NCBI GenBank assembly: GCA_031276195.1
Contig: JAISNN010000014.1
Location: forward strand, 25,017-89,016
Length of the DNA stretch: 64,000 nucleotides
Direction of reading: 5' to 3'
Source of the DNA: Clostridiales bacterium
GTDB lineage: Bacteria > Bacillota > Clostridia > Christensenellales > JAISNN01
The translations under genes were made by a program, and so were the position numbers. The notes under the pieces are model-generated. The model searched no databases and was not told the origin of the DNA. It saw only the letters and a program-made list of their open reading frames with translations. Shown here one piece after another: positions 36,377 through 44,235 of the stretch (position 1 is its first letter; each line of letters begins with the position of its first letter).

Positions 36377-37306
36377 TTAACCGCCCTCGTTTCGGCTCGT
36401 CTTATGTCCGCTGTTCCAAATGTAAAACGCGTCGTTTAATTCCGATTTGTATTTATCGGACATACTGTTCCTAATCTTCAAAAATTGTTCGTTCTCGCGG
36501 AAACTGTAATAGTCGTCGTTGTTCCCGACGATTATGTGGTCAAGCAGGTTGATCTCCAAAACGGGAAAAACCGAAAGCATCTCGATCGACGCGTCTATGT
36601 CGTTCTTTGACGGACGGATATCGCCCGACGGGTGATTGTGGATTATGACGATATTCGTCGCGCCGCATTGCAAGGCGATCTCGGCGATTTGCCTAAGGTA
36701 TATCGCGGTTTGGTTGACGATTCCTTTTTGCAAAAGTACGCGGCGAATGAGTTTGAACCCGCCGTTTAGACAGAGGAGATACGCTTGTTCGGTTTTTAGG
36801 TTGGTCATAAAACTCTTGACATACTGAAAAACCGCGTAGGACGTGTTTAGGCAGTCGTTCTTTTTCGCTTTGTCATAATTTATTCTCGACGCGATTTTGT
36901 GGTGCAGCGCGATATTCGCCGCCGCTATGTCCGTCATTCCCTTGACCGTCCGCAATTCCTCGAAATCCGCGTCGAAAACCGCCGACAGCGAACCGAATTT
37001 GTTTATCAATTCGTGCGCTATGACGTTGGTATCTCTGCGCGGAATAAACGGAAACAAAAAATATTCCAAAACCTGATGATCGGGACAGATGTCTATGCCG
37101 CCGTCCAAAAGTTGCCGCCTAAGACGGCTGCGGTGATCCTTGTGAACGCCCGCGGAACCGGAACTCCTTTGGACGGGCTTGCGCTTTGTCCTTTTGCGCG
37201 GGACTGCCGCGCCGGTTTCAAACGCGCCGACCGGAAGATTTTCAAATAATTTTTCCGATTCGTCCTCACCTTCTAAATTGTTTTTGAAATTATTTTTTTT
37301 ATCCAT
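36377..37306 (-). CDS. radC: RadC/JAB-domain protein
   Basis: 309 residues, longer than usual (about 225) because of an 80-residue charged N-terminus (rich in Lys, Glu, Arg) that has no clear fold. The DNA-binding-like helix-hairpin-helix is at HRSRLRRQLLDGG to DADFEELRTVKGMTDI. The JAMM metalloprotease-like domain has VIIHNHPSGDIRPSKND, the expected HxHPSGxxxPSxxD site. Despite the name, the role of RadC in repair is unproven. There is no good SD at the ATG at 37306. It is a single gene. Confidence 0.88.
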   Translation of the reverse strand: MDKKNNFKNNLEGEDESEKLFENLPVGAFETGAAVPRKRTKRKPVQRSSGSAGVHKDHRSRLRRQLLDGGIDICPDHQVLEYFLFPFIPRRDTNVIAHELINKFGSLSAVFDADFEELRTVKGMTDIAAANIALHHKIASRINYDKAKKNDCLNTSYAVFQYVKSFMTNLKTEQAYLLCLNGGFKLIRRVLLQKGIVNQTAIYLRQIAEIALQCGATNIVIIHNHPSGDIRPSKNDIDASIEMLSVFPVLEINLLDHIIVGNNDDYYSFRENEQFLKIRNSMSDKYKSELNDAFYIWNSGHKTSRNEGG

Positions 37307-37431
37307 GCAAATATTTTAACATAAAACGGGAAAATAGTGTATAATAAAAACGCAGAAATATATTTTTTTATACTAAAAAAACGGTAAATAGGTAAAAAAA
37401 TTGAAAATTCGGCGTATCGGGGCTTCGGGAA

Positions 37432-37607
37432 CGGTCTAAAATTTTAAATGTTTTGAGATTTTAAATTCTGCAAAGCGGTTTGATATTTTAAAATATTCAA
37501 TATTCGGGTTATCGCGGAACGGTCTAAAATTTTAAATATTTTGAGATTTTAAATTCCGCAAAGCGGTTTGATGTTTTAAAATATTCAATATTCGGGTTAT
37601 CGCGGAA
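37432..37607. repeat. 88-bp tandem duplication upstream of the dipeptidase gene
   Basis: Two copies starting CGGTCTAAAATTTTAAAT (37432 and 37520) with only a few differences. Each includes GCAAAGCGGTTTGAT, TTTTAAAATATTC and GGGTTATCGCGGAA. They occupy most of the 37307-37742 gap. Confidence 0.9.
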
Positions 37608-37742
37608 CGGCTTGTTATGTTTAATATTAAAAGTTTTCAGCCGCCGCAAAAAATGTCCGCCGCTTTAAATATCCGCCGCCTGCAACGGCTTTAAACGGCG
37701 TAAAATGTTCCATACTAAATTCGCGTAATAAAAGGAGATTCT

Positions 37743-39440
37743 ATGAAAAAATATCTCGGCGAAATGATCTCGTCCTTGCAAAAACTAATCTCGTTCAACA
37801 GCGTAGCGGGCAAAAAAACCGCGGGCGCGCCCTTCGGAAAAGCCGTCGGACAAGCGCTCGGCTTTACCCTCGCGCTCTCAAAAAGTCTGGGCTTCTCCGT
37901 CAAAAATCTCGACGGGTTTTCGGGATACGCCGAAACGGGGCTAAAAGACGGGAAAGTCTTCGCCGTTTTGTGCCATCTCGACGTCGTGCCGTTCAACCGC
38001 GCCGATTGGAAACACGATCCGCTCGGCGGCGAAATCGACGGCGGAAAACTCTATGGACGCGGAGCGTTGGACGACAAAGGCCCCACGGTCGCCGCCCTCT
38101 ACGCCGTCAAAAAACTTCTCGACGAAGGCTTTGAATTTCATAAAAAAGTGCGCTTTATTTTCGGGCTGGACGAAGAAGGCGGCAAGTGGAAAAGTATGGA
38201 CTACTATCTCGAAAAAGAGGGTATGCCCGAAATCGGAATCGCGCCCGACGCGGATTTTCCCGTCATCAACTCCGAGATGGGAAAGGTGAACTTTGTCCTG
38301 AAAATGAAAATTCCTAAGGATTGCAAAGTCGTCGAATTCGGCGCGGGAACGCGCCCGAATATCGTCCCCGACTCCGCTTACTTTATCGCAAGAAACGAAA
38401 ATGGATTGGAAGATGCGGCAAAAAAATGCGGGCTGACCGTCGAAAAAATTTATAAGGCTGATAAAGACGCGGGGAGAAACTTTTTAACAAAAAGTTTTCT
38501 CCACGCCCCCTCTTCAAAAACTTTTAACGAAAATCCGCGGATCTATACCGCGGATTCAAGTCAAAATATTAACGCCGAATCTTGCGGAAATACACAAGTT
38601 GAAAATGCAGAAAACGGCGAAAAAACGCAGGTCTATACCGCGAATTTATGCGAAAAGACTAATATTGAATATTGCAAAAACGCGCAAGGCGAAACCGTCG
38701 GAAATATCGAAAAAACGCAGGTCTATACCGCGAATTTAGGCGAAAAGACTAATATTGAATATTGCGGAAATACACAAGGTAAAAATGCAAAAAACGGCGA
38801 GAAAACGCAGTACTATACCGCGGAAAATATAGAGTTTTTAAAGATTTCCGCAGTCGGAAAGGCGGCTCACGGAGCGCACCCCGAACAAGGCGAAAACGCC
38901 GCGGTAACCCTTTTGAAATTCTTAAATTCACGCGGTATAGAACCGTTTTTTTCTCTCTATACTCTCCTTTCCGACTATAACGGAAATGGGCTTGGAATCG
39001 CCTTTAAAGACGAAATAAGCGGTCGGTTGACTATGAACGCCGGCGTATTCAAAACGTCGAAAGACGGAGGAGTTTTGAGCGTCGAATTGGACGTGCGCTA
39101 TCCGCACTGCGTTACGAAAGAAGAGTTGTTTCAAATCTTGAAAAAAGATAAGAGGTTCACCGTCAAAACCGCCTCATTTCACCGTCCGCTTTACGTCAAG
39201 GAAAGCGACCCTCTCGTCGCAAAATTACTAAAAGCGTATAACGGCGTAACGGGCGAAAACGCCTCCGCGGTGTCTATCGGCGGAGCGACGTTCGCGCGCG
39301 CGCTGGACTACGGCGTCGCGTTCGGACCGGTGTTTCCCGGGACGGTTTCGACCATTCACGAGGCGGACGAAAATATCGGAATAGACGATTTTTTAAAGAC
39401 GGCGGAGATTTATTACGAAGCGTTTAAAAGTCTGTTATGA
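37743..39440 (+). CDS. M20-family dipeptidase (PepV/Sapep-like) with a repeat insertion
   Basis: 565 residues; PepV-type enzymes have about 465. They are zinc dipeptidases acting on short peptides in the cytoplasm. The catalytic motifs are HLDVVPF (first metal His), GRGALDDKGPT (bridging Asp) and GLDEEGGKWKSM (catalytic and metal Glu), plus PDADFPVINSEMGK. Residues about 243-360 are an insertion: first about 20 residues encoded by the GGGGAGAAACTTTTT hairpin element, then a 30-residue unit (VYTANLCEKTNIEYCKNAQG-like) repeated 3.3 times with a 90-bp DNA period. The domain resumes at KISAVGKAAHGAHPEQGENA. The frame stays open, so the protein may still fold with a long loop. The start has an AAAGGAG site. 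Confidence 0.88.
   Translation: MKKYLGEMISSLQKLISFNSVAGKKTAGAPFGKAVGQALGFTLALSKSLGFSVKNLDGFSGYAETGLKDGKVFAVLCHLDVVPFNRADWKHDPLGGEIDGGKLYGRGALDDKGPTVAALYAVKKLLDEGFEFHKKVRFIFGLDEEGGKWKSMDYYLEKEGMPEIGIAPDADFPVINSEMGKVNFVLKMKIPKDCKVVEFGAGTRPNIVPDSAYFIARNENGLEDAAKKCGLTVEKIYKADKDAGRNFLTKSFLHAPSSKTFNENPRIYTADSSQNINAESCGNTQVENAENGEKTQVYTANLCEKTNIEYCKNAQGETVGNIEKTQVYTANLGEKTNIEYCGNTQGKNAKNGEKTQYYTAENIEFLKISAVGKAAHGAHPEQGENAAVTLLKFLNSRGIEPFFSLYTLLSDYNGNGLGIAFKDEISGRLTMNAGVFKTSKDGGVLSVELDVRYPHCVTKEELFQILKKDKRFTVKTASFHRPLYVKESDPLVAKLLKAYNGVTGENASAVSIGGATFARALDYGVAFGPVFPGTVSTIHEADENIGIDDFLKTAEIYYEAFKSLL
38470..38525 (+). repeat. Hairpin element inside a coding region
   Basis: The GGGGAGAAACTTTTTAACAA arm, the matching AAAGTTTTCTCC arm and the following CTCTTCAAAAACTTTTAAC are the same element as the intergenic hairpins, translated here as AGRNFLTKSFLHAPSSKTF. 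Confidence 0.8.
38535..38822 (+). repeat. 90-bp (30-codon) repeats with CTATACCGCG cores
   Basis: The CTATACCGCG core recurs with an exact 90-bp spacing, ending its first half at 38550, 38640, 38730 and 38820. Copies 2 and 3 share AATATTGAATATTGC and CGAAAAGACTAATATTG. Because 90 is divisible by three the reading frame is kept. Confidence 0.9.
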
Positions 39441-39552
39441 AGACGGTTTAAAGGGTTGTTGCGGGAATGACGACATCGGAATAGACGTTTTTTAAAAGAC
39501 GGCGGAGATTTATTGCGAAGCGTTTAAAAGTCTTCCGTGATAGCGGTTTAAC
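39366..39552 (+). repeat. Duplicated 3' end of the dipeptidase gene
   Basis: The last codons of the gene (from GACGAAAATATCGGAATAG to GACGGTTTAA) are repeated downstream at about 39468-39552 with small changes. The second copy is non-coding. Confidence 0.85.
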
Positions 39553-39585
39553 GGTATGATACGGGTTATTTAAAATTAATTTTAT

Positions 39586-39616
39586 CGGCGCGTTTTTTGA
39601 TACGCGCCGTTTTTTT
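39586..39616 (+). terminator. Terminator of the dipeptidase gene
   Basis: CGGCGCGT-TTTTTGAT-ACGCGCCG followed by seven T, 145 bp beyond the stop codon and just beyond the duplicated gene end. Confidence 0.9.
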
Positions 39617-39665
39617 ATCTGTTTCAAGCCGCCTCAAACCGAAAAAAAAATCCAAAAACACTTCT

Positions 39666-40391
39666 TTATAAATCCCGCGTATTGAGATATACTATAATTC
39701 CGTTCGTGATTTCATAGATCAATTCCGCTTGGTACGACGGGTTGATCAAAAGTTTTTCGTCCTCTTTGTTGCTCAAAAAACCGCACTCGATAAGGCAAGA
39801 CGCATATTCCGTGCATTTTATGATGTAATAATCGCCCGGAAGAGTAGAAACGTTTTTGTCCGCGTATTTGTTGTTCAAGACGTTTATTTTGCTTTGAATG
39901 TTCTGCGAAAGTTTTTTTGACTCTTTGTCGGGCGCGTTATAAAACACCTGCGCGCCGCGCGCGGAACTTTGCCCGAAAAAATTCATATGAATACTCACGA
40001 CGCAAGCGGGTTTCGCCTCTTCGATGATTTCCTTCCGCCTCTTCATATCCTGCGATTTGCGCGATTCTTCGCCGTATGCCCCGTATTCCGCCGCCGCGTC
40101 GTATAACCCGTCCTCCGTGTTGCGCGTCATCACGACGCGATAGCCCTGCTTTTCCAGCGACGTTTTTAAAAGAGAGGCGTATTTCAAATTCAGGTCGCTC
40201 TCTTTGACCTTGGTTTCCTTACCCGTTACTCCTCCGTCGCGCCCGCCGTGTCCCGCGTCGACGACGATTATTTCGCCGCGAAGTTTTATCGAGGCGGCTT
40301 TTACTCCGTAAAAAAACGATAAAAAAGCGCAAAAAGTCAAAATTACAAGCAAGGACGCTATTATATATTTTTTTTTAAAGAATAAAAACAT
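39666..40391 (-). CDS. N-acetylmuramoyl-L-alanine amidase (Amidase_3, CwlD-like)
   Basis: 241 residues from the ATG at 40391, which has a GGAG site. It cleaves the bond between MurNAc and L-Ala in peptidoglycan. An N-terminal membrane/signal helix (YIIASLLVILTFCAFLSFFYG) is followed by the amidase domain: IIVVDAGHGGRDGG (zinc His), KESDLNLKYA (zinc Glu), VVSIHMNFF (zinc His) and SCLIECGFLSNKED (catalytic Glu). There is no extra cell-wall-binding domain. The size and layout match CwlD, which in spore formers makes muramic lactam in the spore cortex; another cell-wall role is equally possible. Confidence 0.9.
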   Translation of the reverse strand: MFLFFKKKYIIASLLVILTFCAFLSFFYGVKAASIKLRGEIIVVDAGHGGRDGGVTGKETKVKESDLNLKYASLLKTSLEKQGYRVVMTRNTEDGLYDAAAEYGAYGEESRKSQDMKRRKEIIEEAKPACVVSIHMNFFGQSSARGAQVFYNAPDKESKKLSQNIQSKINVLNNKYADKNVSTLPGDYYIIKCTEYASCLIECGFLSNKEDEKLLINPSYQAELIYEITNGIIVYLNTRDL

Positions 40392-40454
40392 TTTTTTCTC
40401 CGCGGCGGTAACGTTTCGGGCGATATAGCATAAATTTTTTAGTATTTGCAAAAG

Positions 40455-40509
40455 TTATCCACAAAAAATTACGGGCAATGTCCGATTTTGTGGATAACTA
40501 TGTGCATAA
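40455..40509. other. Cluster of three DnaA boxes
   Basis: TTATCCACA (40455-40463, plus), TGTGGATAA (40489-40497, minus orientation) and TGTGCATAA (40501-40509, minus orientation, equal to TTATGCACA) all match TTATNCACA. The first two are the strict consensus. AT-rich DNA follows (40600-40720). It is a candidate origin part or a DnaA-controlled promoter. Confidence 0.75.
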
Positions 40510-40565
40510 CCGCCTGTATATTTTATGCTTAAACGAGTATATCATTACTCTAAAATCAACCCTTT

Positions 40566-40590
40566 AAACGGCTTTTTCCGCCGTTTTTTT
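40566..40590 (+). terminator. Terminator-like hairpin without an obvious gene
   Basis: AAACGGC-TTTTTCC-GCCGTTT with a T-run. No plus-strand gene ends here, so it may close a short unannotated transcript or belong to the DnaA-box region. Confidence 0.45.
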
Positions 40591-40838
40591 CTTAAAACGT
40601 CGATTTTTAGCGGCTTATTTAATACATACCTTTTTAATATTAATTATATCTTTTGTTATGTTGAAATATTGTCATAATACGGAACGGCGCGTAATAATAT
40701 ATTATACTAATTAAACTTTTAATCCGTACTAAAAATACGTATAACCGTTTTTCGCTCCTAATCTCAAATCTTACGCGATCGCGGTTTTTTAAAAAACCGC
40801 CGGATATATACAAAAATATTTAACGGGAGAAAATAAAA

Positions 40839-41984
40839 ATGCTTCTAAACGAAATATGCGGAAAAAAAATTATCAATTCAACGACCGCGACATACGAAGG
40901 AATCGTGTACGGCGGCGTCGTTTCAAAATGTTTAAAAAAAATCCGCGCATTTAAAGTTAAAGTTACGGCCGTATCAAACAAAAACGGTATGCGTGAAGAA
41001 AAAGAAATTTTTGCAGACCCTTTTTGTATCGCTTCCTTTAAAGACGCCCTCGTTACGGAAAATCTCGCGGAAACCGATTTAAACGACGGCGGCGAATATC
41101 TCGACGCGCCTCTCGGCGCGCCCGTCTTTAACGTCAACGGCTTGATGTACGGATATTTGATAGATATCTGTTTTAATAAAAATTTTGAAGTTACAAAACT
41201 TGTCTATGACCGTCCGTTCGGGATTCAAAAAATTATCAGCGTTTCAAACGACGCGATCATCGCCAAAGCCGCCGCAAAAAGAAAACAAGGTAAACCGGAC
41301 GTTGCGGACGGCGGCTCCATCTGCCGTCGATATCCGAGCGGGATACAACGGCAAAACGACGGTTTAAGCCCAAAAAATCTGTCTTTGTACCGCTCTCACG
41401 AACACGAAAATTTTTTAGATTTAAAAAATTCCGACCAAAATTCTGAGAATTTTTCCGCGCGCGCCGCCTTTCAAGGTTTCAATTCCGACAATATATTACA
41501 GTTTTCCGATATGTCTTCAATTTTATCTCAAAGTCATTATTATTCACGCCGAAACGAAAATTTAAAATATGAAAATCAAATAAAAGAAAATTTAGACGCG
41601 CTTAATGCTAATCGGCAATCTTTTATGACGGGAGAAAATTTAAACGAAAAAAATCAAAACGAAAAAAATTTTAAAATACCGAATATAAAAAGGCAATCTT
41701 TTGTACCGTACGAAAACTTAATCGAAAAAAATTTTAAAGCACCGAATATAGAAAGGCAGCCTTTTGCATCATACGAAAGTTCAAAAGATTATTATTTTAA
41801 TAAATATCCGCAAAAGTTGATAGGCGGTTATACATTTCTTTTGGGGCGGACGGTCGGAGAGGATATTAAAAATATAAAAGACGAGATCATCATCGAACGC
41901 GGATCGGTTATAACGGACGACGTAGTGGAAAAAGCGGGAGTTTACGGAAAGTTGGTTGAATTGACTTTTAATTCCGTTAAATAG
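40839..41984 (+). CDS. PRC-barrel protein with a low-complexity linker
   Basis: 381 residues. Two PRC-barrel-like segments form the N-terminal part: MLLNEICGKKIINSTTATYE and, after residue 80, LGAPVFNVNGLMYGYLIDIC. The end has KLIGGYTFLLGRTVGEDIKN and VITDDVVEKAGVYGKLVELT, typical of Clostridial PRC proteins that follow a long linker. The linker (about 170-320) is Asn/Glu/Ser-rich with an internal repeat (ENLNEKN... NIKRQSF, then ENLIEKN... NIERQPF). It is probably a scaffold; the partner is unknown. The start has a GGGAG site. Confidence 0.75.
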   Translation: MLLNEICGKKIINSTTATYEGIVYGGVVSKCLKKIRAFKVKVTAVSNKNGMREEKEIFADPFCIASFKDALVTENLAETDLNDGGEYLDAPLGAPVFNVNGLMYGYLIDICFNKNFEVTKLVYDRPFGIQKIISVSNDAIIAKAAAKRKQGKPDVADGGSICRRYPSGIQRQNDGLSPKNLSLYRSHEHENFLDLKNSDQNSENFSARAAFQGFNSDNILQFSDMSSILSQSHYYSRRNENLKYENQIKENLDALNANRQSFMTGENLNEKNQNEKNFKIPNIKRQSFVPYENLIEKNFKAPNIERQPFASYESSKDYYFNKYPQKLIGGYTFLLGRTVGEDIKNIKDEIIIERGSVITDDVVEKAGVYGKLVELTFNSVK

Positions 41985-42289
41985 TGATCGGTGATTAGTG
42001 GTCAACGGCGGCATATTACTTGCCGGCAATCGCCGGTTAGTTATTAGCAATCAGCGGAGGTATTTAGTTAATATATCGGTCTATTTATTGGCGGTTAGCG
42101 GCAATAATTAATAAATGCGGGATTAATTCTATGCGGCTGTGATTAGAATATAAATATGAAGTTAATTTAACTATAACGGTTTATAAGTAATAAAAATCAT
42201 TAAAAAGTTTTAAAAATAAAGCGGGAAAAAATCTTTTTTCAAAAAGTTTTTCCCCGCATAAAAAAACATACAAATACAAATATAAAACT
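41985..42289. other. Gap between the PRC protein and dnaN
   Basis: Two short GGCGGTTAGCGGC-type repeats and the hairpin element at 42221-42257. No gene. Confidence 0.5.
42221..42257 (-). terminator. Hairpin element serving as possible dnaN terminator
   Basis: GCGGGAAAAAATC and the paired arm GTTTTTCCCCGC, about 35 bp after the dnaN stop. On the minus strand a T-rich tail follows. It is a copy of the dispersed GGGGAAAACTTTTT element, which suggests that the element can act as a terminator. Confidence 0.6.
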
Positions 42290-43396
42290 TTACGCGTTCA
42301 ATTTTATCGGCAATATCAAATACAAATACGCGTCGCCCTCTATCGGCTTTATCACGCACGGACTTGTGCTGTTTTTAAAGTGCATTTTTATATACGTTTC
42401 ATCGATATTCCTCAGCATATCCAAAAGGTATTTAGCGTTGAACGCTATCGCTAAATCTTTCCCTTTTACGCCGGCCGTTACGGTTTCTTTTATATTCCCA
42501 AGTTCGGATTTCGACGTGATCTCCACTGCGTTTTCCTTGATTTCAAACTTGATTATGTCGCCCTTTTCCTCTCTCAAAATCAAACTCGCGCGCTCGATCG
42601 CCTCTTCCATCTGTTTTTTATCGGCTGTCGCCTCGACGGAAAACTCAGTCGGCACAATTTTTTTGTGGTCAATAAAGTTGCCCTCTATCAGGCGCGTGAT
42701 GATCGTCGTACTTCCGATATTAAACTGCGCGCTGTTCTTTTGCAAAATAACTTTGACTTTCCCTTCCGGCTCGTCTATCAGTTTGCTCACCTCGGAAAGC
42801 GAACGCGACGGCGCGATAAACTTCAATTCTCCGAAATCCCCGTCCAAGATACGCTTATTGTAGCCTAACCGCACGCCGTTCAAAGCCACGGCGGTTATAA
42901 CGTTGCCGGCGGTCTCTATATTGCAGCCCTTGTAAATCGGTCTCACGTCGTCCGTAGCGGCGCAGAAAATGACCTTTTCAAGCATATTCTTGAAATCCTT
43001 TCCGTCAATCTCAAAACCGCTCTCGTTATCGGCGGAAAGAAGTAAAATCGGCGGATATTCATCGGCGTTTAAACATTGTAAAATAACCTTGTTTTCGGAA
43101 TATGTGATCGTCATCTGATTGTTATTTACGCCGATCTCGATATTCTCGTCTTTAAGTTTTTTTACAAAATCGGTTATAAAACGTCCCGAAACGACGACTT
43201 CGCCCTCGATCTTTATATCCGCCTTGATCGTCTTTTGAATCGAAAGTTCCAAGTCGGACGCCAAAATCGTCAAAACGTCGCCTTCCGCTTTGAATTTCAT
43301 ACCCTCTAAAATGGGAAGTTGTTTTTTTACGGGCAAAGCCTTTGATACTTTTAATACCGCGTCGGCAAGTTCCGCCGATTCACAAAAAAATTTCAT
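42290..43396 (-). CDS. dnaN: DNA polymerase III beta sliding clamp
   Basis: 368 residues, full length. The clamp encircles DNA and holds the replicative polymerase. MKFFCESAELADAVLKVSKAL, LPILEGMKFKAEGDVLTILA, the middle domain with FIAPSRSLSEVSKLI and the C-terminal LAIAFNAKYLLDMLRNIDE, CVIKPIEGDAYLYLILPIKL are all typical. dnaA, which usually precedes it, is absent; the neighbours here are a PRC protein downstream and parB upstream. The start has an AGAGGA site. A TTTACA-17-TATAAT promoter lies about 300 bp upstream with DnaA-box-like sites behind it. Confidence 0.98.
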   Translation of the reverse strand: MKFFCESAELADAVLKVSKALPVKKQLPILEGMKFKAEGDVLTILASDLELSIQKTIKADIKIEGEVVVSGRFITDFVKKLKDENIEIGVNNNQMTITYSENKVILQCLNADEYPPILLLSADNESGFEIDGKDFKNMLEKVIFCAATDDVRPIYKGCNIETAGNVITAVALNGVRLGYNKRILDGDFGELKFIAPSRSLSEVSKLIDEPEGKVKVILQKNSAQFNIGSTTIITRLIEGNFIDHKKIVPTEFSVEATADKKQMEEAIERASLILREEKGDIIKFEIKENAVEITSKSELGNIKETVTAGVKGKDLAIAFNAKYLLDMLRNIDETYIKMHFKNSTSPCVIKPIEGDAYLYLILPIKLNA

Positions 43397-43691
43397 ACCG
43401 TGTTCCTCTGTTTTTTTATATTTTTTGTTATTTATTTTTATTCGTTTTTTTTTTGATATTTTATTTTATTAAGCCGCGTTTAATTTTTAAGTTTAGTTTT
43501 ATTTATAGTGTTTATATTTTTATTTTAATTGAATTTATTAAAGTTTTATTTTATCTTTATAATTTATTTTTTATCATTTTGGAAGTTTAAGAAGATGATT
43601 TATTATTATATATATTTATCTTTATAGATGATAACAATAATAAGCGTTGTGAGAATGTATAAATACCGATAACTTGTAATCTACGGATATT

Positions 43692-43720
43692 ATTATACTA
43701 TATATTGTATAAAATGTAAA
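43692..43720 (-). promoter_or_regulatory. Possible dnaN promoter
   Basis: Minus strand TTTACA (43715-43720), 17 bases, TATAAT (43692-43697). It would give a leader of roughly 290 nt. Confidence 0.6.
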
Positions 43721-43748
43721 GTATGTCGTGTGAATTTTTTTTGTTATT

Positions 43749-43904
43749 TTATCAACAAACCGCACAAAAGTCTTGTTTTTGTCCACAAACGCCCCGTTGA
43801 CGGCTAAAATATATGAGGCGCGTAAATTAATCTTTTATATTAAAAAACAACCAGATCGGTAAATGTTAAAAACAAAATGTGGATTGTTAGTGAAATGTGG
43901 AAAA
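43749..43904. other. Degenerate DnaA-box cluster upstream of dnaN
   Basis: TTATCAACA (43749-43757) and TTGTCCACA (43779-43787) lie on the plus strand; on the opposite strand are CAATCCACA (43878-43886) and TTTTCCACA (43896-43904). Each differs from TTATCCACA by one or two bases. The spacing and AT-rich context fit DnaA binding. Confidence 0.45.
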
Positions 43905-44235
43905 CGTATGCTTTTTTGTATGTGCGTGTTCATATATAATATAGGTTAAACTTTTCAATCGGGTAATATATTTAATATTATAAGTTTCACGAGCATAATT
44001 AGATAATTATATAAGCGGATATAAGTAAGGATATTAAATTGTTCGTAAAACATATAAAATAATACAATTTAAAAAAAGCATAATATTATGCTTTTTAAAA
44101 AGGTTATTTGATTTAACAAAAATGAGTAGCGTACAGTGTTTACGTTAAATATAAATACGGCGTTTAAAATCTCTGCGTAAATATTATTCGTTTAAAAAAT
44201 TTCTAACGCGGTAAATACCGAAGATATAGCGTTAA

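Larger units (their letters stand above)
43397..44235. other. AT-rich gap between parB and dnaN
   Basis: 839 bp without a gene, very AT-rich. It contains the dnaN promoter (43692-43720) and the DnaA-box-like cluster (43749-43904). It resembles an origin or origin-derived region, but none of its boxes is perfect. Confidence 0.6.
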
